64,000 bases of DNA from Verpa conica (taxonomy: Eukaryota > Ascomycota > Pezizomycetes > Pezizales > Morchellaceae). Position numbers and translations under genes: made by a program. Under the pieces are notes generated by a model that was given only the letters and a program-made list of their open reading frames with translations, ran no database searches and had not been told where the DNA came from. Of this stretch, positions 24,855 through 35,973 are shown piece by piece. Within the stretch, counting starts at the first letter, position 1; every line of letters starts with the position of its first letter. The stretch covers positions 310,001 through 374,000 of the forward strand of contig JAUFSD010000008.1 of NCBI GenBank assembly GCA_033030425.1, in the 5' to 3' direction.

Positions 24855-26141
24855 CTTGAGCAATAACGACGGACGAGAGAGACAGGATTGACAGGAAGGA
24901 AAACAGGAGACCTTTTAGCTTTAAGGATATCCAGTTTTACAGGCTTCTAGAAGAGAGGGGAGGAAGAGGAGGAAGATGAAGGGGAGGAGAGGGTAAAAGA
25001 ACCGGATACACCCAGGGAAGAATAGAGCAGAAACAACGCAATAGTGAATGGACAAAAAGGATTGGACAGCCAGCAGCCGAGGTGGCGGCTGTTACAATAA
25101 TAAGCAAAAGGGGGAGGCCCCCGCCCAGAGTTCGGATACCTAATTGATAAACCCTGGGTAGATGCAGGCAAGACGGCTAATTCAGCGAGAACAATTAACG
25201 AATGTAGGCAAGAGGCGTGCGGGATCGCAGGACGATGCTGCCTGCCAGCTTGATAGTTGTGGTTTCTCCTGCCAGCTGCAAGACTTGATAACGAGTGTGT
25301 GGGACAGGACGAGATGGGACATGAGATGTGTGTGGGAGGAGACACTCGATGGGTGCGGGTAAGGGTGGGCATGGAGTGTATGGTTCGGGAGGCAGGAAAA
25401 AGGAGGTGGATCGCTCGTTGCGCACGCGACAACAGCGCCACGAACCCGCAGCTCTCACACCTGGTTGGTACGGTTCCTGGCCATCTATTCCCCTGTTCTG
25501 CCGTGTCAAAAAAAGGGTCACGGTCTGTGCGTAGACGTCTTTTTTGCAGCTGCGACCGCAGGAAACCAAGTGCAGATGAATGTTTCGAAGAACCCACTCT
25601 GGCCTAGCTGGCCGAAACTGATGAGCTTGGCTGAGGGCTTTTTTTTCTTTCTTTCCTTTCCCTTCCCTTCCCCTTGTGCCGTCTTCACCGGTTTGTTGTT
25701 TATCGGGGAGGATCTGGAAAGACGTTCCCCGCACGACTGGTACCGAATTCCAGAGTACCCATCAGCCACTGGAGGCGAAAGTTGCATAAACTGCATCCTC
25801 AAACTCATAAGTGCAAATATTCACTCCTGAGGGAGACAATAATCCCTCCGAGTACGTAATTCAGCTCAGCAGGCACCGGAAAAAGCGATGCTATTCTGGC
25901 ACTAGCGCTATACATGTAATCTCGATCAAATGGGTGAGATCAGCTTGACAGGGGTTGAGATCTACTGAGGTTCGCGGTAGGTATGTACATGTAAGTATTA
26001 GTTCAAGAGCTTGATAGGAAAGACAGAGATCCACTTCATCGCCATGCCATTTCAAACACAAGAGATATTGCGCGCGTTTAAGCCGCAAATACCTTAATCA
26101 CGATGGCCATCCCACAGTTTATTTCAAGCCTTTTCCTAAAC

Positions 26142-26166
26142 TTTTTTTTTTTTTTTTTTTTTTTTT
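26142..26166. repeat. poly-T run, 25 nt
   Basis: Twenty-five consecutive T in gene-free DNA. It resembles the run at 3550-3573 but shows no shared flanking sequence. Confidence 0.9.
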
Positions 26167-27220
26167 GCTGACGTGGGAAAACTGCACATATTAGACGCCC
26201 ACGATAGTCGCGGTTAGAATAGATTCTCGCATATACTCTCCCTCATAGGCCTGGTTATAGGATCTTGATTTTTAATTATTTTTATTTTTATTTTATTTTT
26301 ATTTTCTTTTCTTTTCCGGGTTTACTATAGGTATGTCCCCCCCCTCATCCATGCTACTTAGAATAGTTATCGCCAGCAGTTCAGACCTGAAGACGGCTCC
26401 CTTAGGCTGACAAGTCTAGAGTACATACATGCAATGCCATGGAAACCCCGTCCCCCCCTCCCTCTCCTCGGCAGTGGCTTTTACTGGTCACCATAGTTCA
26501 TCGGCATCTTGAACCGGGAAAACAAAAAAAAAGCCACCCTTTGGTGCCGAGCTCCCAATAAGAAGGTACGACGTACCTACTGTTATATAGAGAAGTAAAG
26601 TTACTATATGACAAAGTAACACAATCTTTTTTGAACTTGGCTGCATCTCAAGTACCTGCATGGGGTTAGGTGGGAATGGAGCTACAACATGATGCACCAT
26701 TCTGATTTGGAGCGGGATCCATGTCTAACTCCACAACAACGAATGACGAGAACCTCCCGTGATGGCGTGAGGTTGGTTTGTGATAGGCCAGCTGGCGCTG
26801 GTGTGTTCTCAATTGTTGCAATGAGGGGTCACTCTGGTCGTACTAAAACTACTACTCTACATATACTGGACGGCAAGAGATAGTCTGCTGGCGGACGGAA
26901 GTGACGACAACGATAGTCTAAGACATTAATGGGGAAGGTTCAAGGGATATCTTAACGGTACTGTACCGAAGCAAATATGTTCCGGACGGGCTCACCCGGG
27001 TTTCGATCAACGAGATGGATATATTTTCATATAAGCAGCACATGAACCTTGGGCGCAAAAGACGTCATCACCATCAAGTGATATAAAATGTTCAATAAGA
27101 CACCGCTACACACAAAGATTTAGTAGTGCGCTAAAGTTCTTTGAGGAGTGACGATAGTAAGTCTTGGTACTGCGGAAGCCGGCAGAGACCCGTAGCCAAG
27201 TAGGGATTGGGCTTAAAGGT

Positions 27221-27273
27221 GTGAACAGACGTGAGCGGACATGAGCGGACATGAGCATACATGGACAGACGTG
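27221..27273. repeat. 10-bp tandem repeat, about five units
   Basis: Five consecutive 10-bp units fit RTGARCRGAC: GTGAACAGAC, GTGAGCGGAC, ATGAGCGGAC, ATGAGCATAC, ATGGACAGAC, then GTG. The period equals about one helical turn. It sits about 450 bp past the 3' end of ATM1. Confidence 0.8.
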
Positions 27274-27667
27274 TTTGATTCAGATTGAGTGCTGTGACCA
27301 TCGAGATATTACCTCACTTGGGAAGCGATACATATTCAGGTTAAAAAGCCCGTGGGCGCAAAGTTCTAGGGCCCCGTTCAAAATTTCCTTCTATAGTAGG
27401 TATGATTACTAGCGAACACCCAACACCTACTCGCATCCGCGGAGCACATATGTACTCCAGACAAATTTTCAAGCATTAAAAACGTACGAGTTACAGATTT
27501 CTACATATGCAGGTACACAGACCGTAGGAAGGAAAATCTAGTACTTCGCTACTGATTCCTAACAACTTTAGTGCATAGATCTTGCGCCATTATCACTATT
27601 GCGGCCTTCCAGCATCGGCATCGTTTCCTGGGCTAAACTCGCTCGATATCAGTCGCAACCCCAACGG

Positions 27668-30388
27668 TCATGAAACAAGATCCCGGGGGATTTCCCGCCA
27701 CGTGCTAAGGCCCGTATCCCCGCCCTCTAGTAAAACGCAAGAGCAAGGAGAAAAGAGAGGGAAAAAACGCACCTGCCCAAAGCGTCGAGTAAACCCCACC
27801 AGAATCAATAAGCTGCTCATGCGTGCCTGGTTTTTCAGCAACCGAACCGTCTTTCAATACGATTATTTGGTCTAAAGGGTAGACTTAGTATGCTGCTGTT
27901 CTGGAAGGAAGGAAGCAGGGATTGTGGAAGGGAAATGAGGAGGGAGAAGGCCTTACCGCTATCGTAGATTGTGCGGAGGCGGTGCGCTACAAACACGCTG
28001 GTTCTCTCCTTCTCTTTCAGGATTGAGTTGATGTTACTAAGGAGTGCCTGTTCTGTATGCGTATCAAGGGCAGAGGTCTACATTCCTGTCAGTATTCGCT
28101 TCTACCAGTATCATGGAATTATGGATGGACGCACGGCCTCGTCAAAGAAGAGAAGAGGAGGGTCTTTCAATATTAGTCGCGAGACTGCAAGTCGCTGCTT
28201 TTCACCACCTGTACATTTTTAATTCTCTAGGTTTAGTTGACAGTTCTAGTGAACTGGGGCTATCGAATCCAGCTTACCTGAAATCATCATTCCACGCTCT
28301 CCAACCATCGTTTGGTAGCCTTCGGGAAAAGTTGAGATGATATCATGGATTTTTGCCCGTTTGGAGACAGACAGAACCTCCTCGGATGTCGCATCAATTC
28401 TACCATAGCGGATGTTATGCTCGATTGTATTATTGAAGAGCGGAGTGTCTTGAGGGACGACACCAATGCTTCTCCGTAATGACTCTGTGGTCACATCTCT
28501 GATATCCTGGCCATCGACGAGAATTCGCCCCTCGTGCACATCATAGAAACGGAACAGTAACCTTAGGATAGTTGATTTACTACCCCAAGCCTGTTATTAG
28601 TGGATTATAACCTTTCTTTTGAATATTCAAAACTTACCCACAACCGCTAGGACCAACAATAGCCGTTTTCTTCCCAGCTGGGATCGTAAAGCTTACATTC
28701 TTTAAGATTGGCCTATCAGGATGATATCCAAAGGTCACATTCTCAAAGACTATTTCGCCACCCTTAAACTCAAGTGGCTTTGCATTTGGGGCGTCTTTGA
28801 CTGCTATGTTGACCTTTTGGAGATTGAACAGGGTTTCCATATCCAACAGCGACTGCCGCAATTCACGATAAACCGAGCCCAAAAAGTTCAATGGCACAGA
28901 AAGCTGGAAGACAAGCTGGTTGACCATTACAAGATCTCCAACTGTTAAGTTGCCTTCTGCTACACCTTGGCAGGCAAGATACATCATCGCTGTCAGGGCA
29001 GAGGAGAAGATTATACTCTGGCCAGAGTTAAGGAAAGCGAGTGATGTGGCTACTTTGATAGATGCTTTCTCGTAAGCCTTCAATGCGGAGTTGTAGCGTC
29101 CAACTTCAAATTTTTCGTTGTTGAAATACTATTATTGGAATAGTTAATCCTAAATTTTGGGGATGTGGGGTGTGAGATATACCTTGACTGCTTCATAATT
29201 AATTAGGGAATCAACTGCAACAGTTGCTGCTTTGTTATCAGCTGCATTTGCCTGCTTCCTGAATTTGGTTCGCCATGATGTTGTTTTGATTGTGAAGACA
29301 GAGTAAGCTATCATTGTCGCGGCCGTAACGGCAGCAAAACTAGCTCCATATTTATAGGTCTGAAATAGATCAGTAATGGCACTCTTAATTTTGGGATAGG
29401 GATAGATTTACCAATATCCCACAAACCATCGATATCTCGAGGAATATTGGGAAGATATGAAACACCATCGATGTTAAAAGAAAGCTGATACCTTTTGTAC
29501 CTCTATCTATAGCTCTACTCAATCCGCCGGTCTGTCTTGTGAGATGGAAATTTAAATCTAGCCTGAGGAGATGGTCAAAAACGTTGCATGCAACTTTTCT
29601 GATAGCTTTTTGGGCGACGTTCGCAAAGATGGCATTTCGAAATTCCTGGAATGCAGTTGCTCCTATTCGGGTGACACCGTCTTTTCAATTTTAATCCTCT
29701 GGGTTCTCCAGGTCGAGTGCGAACGAAGATAGGTAGATGGATTGATTTTCGTACATGCAACTATGACTGCTCCGGCTGCTGTCCAGACTGTTCCACCTAG
29801 TGCTAAGAAGTCCACATTCATAGAGTCTACGATGGTCTTGAAGAAGAACGGGACTTGGACGTTCAAGACCTAAGTTTATGTGTGCTTAGTATATTAGGTA
29901 TTCCTGGGTATATGATAGCTTAACATACCTTCGCACCAACCAATAGTCCAAGAGAAAGCCCCACACGGACCTTTATCCCTAACTCGCCCTACGATCCTTC
30001 TCAATTCTACGGCCTATCATGTCAATACAGAAGAGAGATCTCATACTTTCGGCCATAGGTATTTCGACATCTCTTTGATAATTCCCCAATCTGCTTTCCG
30101 CTGCTCTTTTGTAGTAAGCTCTGCTTCGGCGAGTATAGTAGAGTTTGGAATAGCTGGATTTTTCGACACTGCCACAGTTGCTATGGATCCCTTTTTTTCT
30201 AGGGCTGCTGTCGATCTCTTGTTCTGCTTAGAAGTATCATTTTGGGATAGCTGTGAAGTCGAAGCGAAGCCACGCGGAGTAAGGATGCTACGGTACACCC
30301 GTGGAGCTGTTCTCGTAGCTGAGAGTAATGACGGATAATGTCGTGGGGCGCCCCGCGCAATTGAGCGAAGGACGCAAGCAGACAGCAT
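27668..30388 (-). CDS. ATM1: Atm1-type mitochondrial ABC exporter for Fe-S cluster assembly
   Basis: Eleven exons (30388-30047, 29988-29929, 29869-29755, 29680-29412, 29359-29183, 29128-28638, 28579-28278, 28208-28135, 28077-27957, 27871-27773, 27726-27668) join in phase to give 702 residues. The N-terminus ([20 protein letters not shown]) is a mitochondrial presequence. The membrane domain includes [35 protein letters not shown] and [17 protein letters not shown]. Nucleotide-binding motifs are complete: Walker A GPSGCGKST (480-488), signature SGGEKQR (585-591), Walker B LLFFDE (604-609) and H-loop His642. It is an inner-membrane half-transporter that dimerises and exports a sulfur-containing or glutathione-linked species to the cytosol for Fe-S assembly. 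The short last exon after ...YSTLWA is the least certain join; acceptor AAAAG at 29681 is weak but restores YGVTRIGAT. Confidence 0.94.
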
Positions 30389-32600
30389 TTTGGAGGGTTG
30401 AAGCTTCTGAGGGACGTTGAAGCAGTGAACAGGACGGAATTGATAACGGGGTACAATGTGGGGTTACGAATCAGCACGATGACGCCAGTGAGGAGCCGCA
30501 TTGCATCGGTGGACCAGAAAGGGACCCGATTTTGATCCTGACTCAGCAGTGGGAGTTGAATCTGAGTATCTAGCCCTCCACCAATAGTCAATTATTCCAC
30601 ATTTTCACTAAGGGTCAGTCCTTGCTTCAATAATCGGCTACTATATGATAATGTACTGTTTAAGCGAAATTAGACGTCACTGAAGTGAATCCCCAAAGAA
30701 GCCCTAACCCTGGGTTTAAGAGCGATTCTTAGTATGCTAAAACTTTCACTGGCTAGGGGCTAAATCTTCAACGTTTAGCCCCTTATTAGGAGTTTCTACC
30801 TATTGACATATTTAAATATTACCCTTAAAGTCATTTTTAGAGAAACTAACACTAATCTTAACTCTTACAGGAAATGCGTAGGGAAAGGGGTATTTGGGGA
30901 AACGTATATGGATATGGTGTTATGCTTTCATGGGGTCGTGGATACATGAATATTAAAAAATCACCAACAGGTTCATTTACAATAAATTATGTAGGTTAAT
31001 ATATCCTGTTTTGCTTTTTTGCCAATTACTCTATGGTCAATGCATAGTTTATTAGTTCCTATGGGTTGATAATGCGAGGGTGTATAGTTAGGTAAATGGT
31101 ATATTTACTAAATAAAGGATTAACTGAATAATCCAAGGCTTATAGCTTATTGGATATAGATGGCGGGTGGTATTATGTGAATACGTAGCTACTTCCTACA
31201 TGTACTAGATATGTATGCTTGAGGCTATATTAGTTATGGAGAGCTTTAAGAAGGGGTAGTGGGAGCCGTAGGCGTGGGTACTGGTGCTTCAAAATGGGAA
31301 AGTTTAGGATGAATTAGTAAAGCATAAATTTGTTGAAGGGGCTGGGAAGAGTTTATCTCGCCTCTAGGAGGTGTTTTAGGATCTAACCTGTTAGAATACG
31401 CAGTTCAAGCTAGTGTGCTGTGTTTCTATCATCTATGTGAGTATTTTAGTTGCGTATCTAGCGTAAGACGTCCAACCTTAGTTTTTGAACTTCCTTTTTC
31501 TTTCCCCTCTTTCATAAGTGTATTAGAATTACAAGACATTTGTTGGAGACCTAATGCATGAACCCACAGGGTACTTCTAGTTGCCACGATAACCGAGTTA
31601 CATATGCAACAGCACAGGTACATTTTTGTCTTTATATTATTCCTACTCGCTAATGTAGTCGAGGGCTCAGAGTCTCTTGCTATGGTTCTACAGGCGTGTC
31701 TAAATACAGAGATAAGCTGTCTTAGTCAAGACCAATTCTCTTAGTCCTTCACTAACAAAGCCTCCGGGAAATCGTAGTCGGGCTGACTGCTCTTGATGTC
31801 TCTAAAGGGGTTGGCGTGCTTCAAGAGCTGCCTAGTGCTGTTATTAGGGTTACATTTATCATCTGAAGTATGATAGACACCGAAGTTCTAAGAATGCCTA
31901 TATTATAGTTATGTTCACTTTTTTTTCGAGACGAGGATAACCAATCCATTAGGGTACAGAATAAAACAGGTTGATATACAATATATTGGATGCTTTGGGA
32001 GAGATTGGCATCAACCATAAATTCTGGGGCATCTTAAATGGCTATATTTATTATATTATCAAAGGTACATGTAGTAGTGTAATAGGGTAAAGCCTTAAAT
32101 ATAGGAGGCTTTCGCCCTTTTTGTGAAATCTTTTGAGTTTGGCTATAATACTGGAGGTGCTTTTGCGCTACTTGATAAATAAATTGTAGTCGTAAGTACA
32201 TATTCGTTGGGGCGTGTATCTTTCACAATAGCAAGATTATTAGGTTTTTGGTGTTGCTAGGTTAAAGCAGCACAAGGAAGACACGCGAAGGTGGGTCCAG
32301 AATTGGCACATTTCCCGCCTACTCCTACGTTAAGCTCTGCCAGCGGAGGATATCAAGATATTCGAATATACAACAGACTCTCGCAAAAGAAAGCACAATA
32401 TTCGCTATCTTATATTCAAGTTGCATCAGAAAGATTTCTCTACTTGAGTGGTATTGGAATGTATCGGTACTTTCCGTCTTCTGGCAACCCCCAAGAAATG
32501 ACGAACCCCACATGAGCGCCGGGGACGACCCGGAAAACATCTTTTGAAACAAATAGTGAGTGAGGCTCACGAGCTTCATTTCATCACCGAAAACGCCAGT
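30389..32600. other. intergenic region
   Basis: It holds the ATM1 promoter and leader on the left and the AIM24 promoter on the right, with AT-rich DNA between. I could not support any gene or intact mobile element. Confidence 0.55.
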
Positions 32601-34153
32601 ATGGCCGCCTGTCGATCTAATTCCCTGGTCGCCTTATCGGCTCGCCAATTTCTGTCGACTCAAAATTCTTGCTTGTTGATAGCAGCGCGGTCACGGGTCT
32701 GCCGGGCATCAAGTCCCCACCTCCGCCGGAATGTCCATATCAGAGCAACTCCGTCAACATCATCCATCGAAGGCCCTGTGGATTTATCAGAACAGACTCA
32801 AGCAATCCCGAGATTAAGTGGTTCTGGGCCGTTCCCGGCAGGTGAGCAGATGGGTAGATTGATCCTCTGAAGTATTTGCGCTGGTGCTAATAAAATGACC
32901 TTTATTACGGATCAGATGTGCAGTTTGAAGTCCTGGGAGCTCCATACTCCATGCTCTCTGTAGCTCTGCCAGCATCATCACTATTATATTCACGAAGAGG
33001 CACCTTAGTAGGAATCAATGGCAAAACCGAGAATGTGAGGTGGAATCCGGTTTAGAACATCGGATGAAGATCTGACGTACAACCCCCAGGCAATCTCAAC
33101 ATTATCAATGCTCGAGCCTTTCAGGCGGGCAGCTCTACGAATACCGTTTTTATACCAAAAAGTACCTTAGTCCCTAGCCTAGTGTTATCTTATATCATGA
33201 CTCAAGTTACTGACAATATCACTAGATATCATCTACCACTCCACTCACATGTCTAATATCCACCAACACCCCAAATACCACCTTCGGTATTATAGAGCTT
33301 GATGGGAAAGTAGACTGGATGATAACCCAAAACGACGCACTCCTCGCATGGACTGGTCACTCCATCTCCTCCAAGCCTACAATTAGTCACAAAATGGTAT
33401 AACCCCAGTCTAATCAAAGCCCTTTAATACCTACCCCAAAGCTAACAATCCCAGAGCCTTGCCCATTGGGGTAACTCAAAGCTCACAGGCCGTGGTCTCG
33501 TTGCCCTCATTGGCCGTGGCCAAATCTACCAAGTCACTCTCAAACCTGGCGAGGAATATATAATCCACCCTACTGCCTTACTCGCATACTCCATGAATAG
33601 CCCATCCCGTCCCACACCATACAGACTCAAGAGTACTTCTCTCCGTCTTCAAATTCCCAGATTTAACCTTCGTCGGTTTCTCCCGGAGGTAGAGTTTATC
33701 CAGAAGATACGTGAGTCGGTAGTTTATAAAAGTGTGGCTACGGCATTGTTTGGGATCAAGACCTGGTCGAGAAGGACAATTTGGGGTGATAGGGTAAATT
33801 TCTGGCCTAGTACTTGAGAGGCTGTGATTGCTGATCCATGGTTATAGCTCTTCCTCCGTTTCCAAGGTCCTAGTACAATCCTCGTACAATCAAGAACAGC
33901 GAGACTGTCTGAAGTATTCCGAAAGGAGGATTTCAGCGAATTGGCAGATACAGAACCAGGCCTTCTTCCATCACCATCGCCCATAAAAGCGATTGAAGGT
34001 CCCTCAGACAAGATCACTATTGGGGCAGTTGACGAGCGTCCAACAGCTACTACCTCTAGTAGAGAGCCGAGAGGGTTGAAGGTGGCTATTGTCGGGAGGG
34101 ATGGGAAGACAGAATTCCAAGATTCGGATTTCAAAGCTTTCACTAGGTCATAA
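32601..34153 (+). CDS. AIM24: Aim24, mitochondrial inner-membrane organisation protein
   Basis: The model has six exons (32601-32841, 32916-33034, 33090-33161, 33226-33396, 33455-33793, 33848-34153), giving 415 residues. The first ~60 residues are rich in Arg, Ser and Ala ([20 protein letters not shown]), as expected of a presequence. The core reads [60 protein letters not shown] and [21 protein letters not shown], and matches the Aim24 family (related to the bacterial TIGR00266 fold). In yeast Aim24 supports MICOS and respiratory-chain integrity. All junctions keep phase. It converges on RPN9 with a 223-bp gap. Confidence 0.92.
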
Positions 34154-34376
34154 CTTAGCAAAAATCGATCTGCTTGCGTTACCGCCTCTTTGCTTGTAAT
34201 ATATTACATAGATTGCTCGGAAGGCTACAAAGTGGTTTCAGTTACATAGAAATCCTCACCACTTGTTGCTATCTCGATACCACACTTGCTTTGTCCTTTA
34301 TTTTTCGAGACTGAAATCAACAAGAAGCTATTTATTTTACTTTAATACAAGCAATCAAATATAAACGCCTAACCGT

Positions 34377-35651
34377 CTAAGCTTCTGCGGGTGCCGCCAA
34401 CCTAGTCTCCATCCAGGCCCCCATTTTGTTTACGCTCTCGTCCCAATCCAGTAGCCTCTGCTTCATGCTCGTAATTTGTTCCTTATCCAACACCTTTGGC
34501 TGTACCCATGAAATTCTTGCTACCTCAGCCACCTGATCAATGCTTCCCCTCACAAGCCCCAGACTCAGCGCCTTCATAAGCAAATGCTCGACCTCCTCAG
34601 GATATACCCTTGTCTCCTCTAAGATTGTCGCAAAAGATAATGCACGGTCGTGAGGAGGCCTGCGAAAGACAGCCTCCGTGAGGGCAGATAGACAAATCTT
34701 CTCGCGGAGAAATTTTGATTGCTGTTCCAAGAGAGGCTGTTTGGATAGATGTCCGCTCAACCCGTGGAAGCCGGCGAGGTTTCCCGCGTTAAAGGCAAAG
34801 AGAAGTTCACGAAGCCAAGCATGCTCAGTGTTCTTAAGAGAGTCGAGGATAGGGTGAAGGAGAAGCTCTCCAAAGTTGTAGATGGATTCACCGAGAAGTG
34901 CTGCAACGGAAAGGTTGTAGGCGCGCTCTTGCTGCTCTTTGATGTTGAGCTCATTGACTTGAACGCAGGCGAGGTATAGGAGGGCGTTCTTATAGTAAGA
35001 TGCGAATTCGAGTTTTGCCTAGATATCAATCAGCTCTTGTTGGCGGTCCGATAAGTTTATAGACACCTACATTGTAGTAGTCGGCGTTCACACGGTAAAA
35101 TGAAGCATGAACAACTGATTCCACTGAGTCAAATGTCTCGAGGTGTTTCTCTGCATCATCCAAAGCTTTTCTTGCGCCTTCCATATCTTTTAAGAGTAGC
35201 TTCACCCGAGCTACCTCGACCGTAGCATATACATACGCATCTTTCGAATCCGGCTTGTTGACTTTGGCCGCAAGAGCAGTAAGAAATTCCAACGCTTCCT
35301 GGTTATCTAATATCCCCTCAGTTATCAGTCTGTGTCTAAGTAGTTTTAGATTTCATAAGGTAACTTTTACGGACCTTTGCACTGTCTTGACGCCGACAAA
35401 CCCAACGTTACAAGCTTTAACTGATTGATCTTATCTGAGAAAGTCAAGACAAAGTTCTTGTATAACGGGATTCTCTGTGGTGCGCTTTCAGGTTGCTCAA
35501 AGAACTCAATCAGGACTCCGGTAAGCTGGTGCCATAGCTTACGTTCCCAGAAGTCCTCAAAGTCCAGGAATAGCGGTTGCAAGCTGGGCGGGGCAACTTC
35601 ATCTCGTTGGTAAGTGAGGAACTCTGGAACTGGTTTAGGGTCGATATCCAT
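34377..35651 (-). CDS. RPN9: 26S proteasome regulatory subunit Rpn9 (PSMD13)
   Basis: The model has three exons (35651-35375, 35306-35071, 35018-34377), giving 384 residues, close to the usual ~390. It starts MDIDPKPVPEFLTYQRDE. Blocks include FEDFWERKLWHQLT, KINQLKLVTLGLSASRQC, FYRVNADYYN and LEFASYYKNALLYLACV. The PCI domain covers the C-terminal half (LLHPILDSLKNTEHAWLREL, HDRALSFATILEETRVYPEE, VEHLLMKALSLGLVRGSID, ISWVQPKVLD). Rpn9 is a lid subunit of the 19S particle. The first donor is GTCCGT, unusual but phase-exact (CKDNQEALEF). The gene is divergent from the complex I gene and shares a 322-bp promoter with it. Confidence 0.95.
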
Positions 35652-35973
35652 GGTCTGGTTATTTAGGATCCGAGATGGGAGAGAAAGGGCGGATATGGGA
35701 GGGTTGAAGATGGATGGGATAGTTGTGTTGATTGATGATAGATGAAGCAGTGGATGATCTCTATCAATCACCAACTCTATGGTGGGCTACATACAATACC
35801 CTGACCCTGAGCTGAATCAGCAGCACTAATCACGTGATGTTGAGATTGTGGGGCACCTCCCTCGTCTCCACCGACGACCACCCACCTATCGATTTCGAGG
35901 TTTCAGTAAAACCCAACCGCCAATTCCTTTCTCCACTCATTCCTTCTGCTTCCTCTGCAACTTTACCGTCAAT
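35652..35973. promoter_or_regulatory. bidirectional promoter of RPN9 and the complex I 40 kDa gene
   Basis: A 322-bp gap separates two divergent start codons, so both promoters must lie here or overlap the leaders. It contains a 10-bp palindrome ATCACGTGAT at 35829-35838, centred near the middle: a CACGTG E-box of the kind bound by bHLH factors such as Cbf1. Confidence 0.7.

Larger units (their letters stand above)
24855..27667. other. intergenic region
   Basis: The left 900 bp is GC-rich and open in several frames on both strands, but no frame looks like protein; it is probably the promoter and leader of the small minus-strand gene. The rest is AT-rich, with a 25-nt T run at 26142-26166, an ATTTT-rich tract near 26275-26315 and a 10-bp tandem repeat at 27221-27273. 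Confidence 0.55.

Noticed and set aside
24947..25830. Cluster of long overlapping ORFs on both strands
   Set aside because: They come from locally high GC; compositions are unlike protein, frames overlap, and the region is the likely promoter of the small gene at 24854.
28246..28539. Apparent truncated ABC ATPase fragment, together with separate ORFs at 28634-29083 and 29575-29866, suggesting a broken transporter
   Set aside because: Joining eleven exons in phase restores a complete Atm1 with all nucleotide-binding motifs, so the gene is intact.
30840..31020. Short tracts that faintly resemble a Tc1/mariner-type transposase
   Set aside because: The resemblance spans only a few residues in a stop-filled frame, and no terminal inverted repeats were seen.
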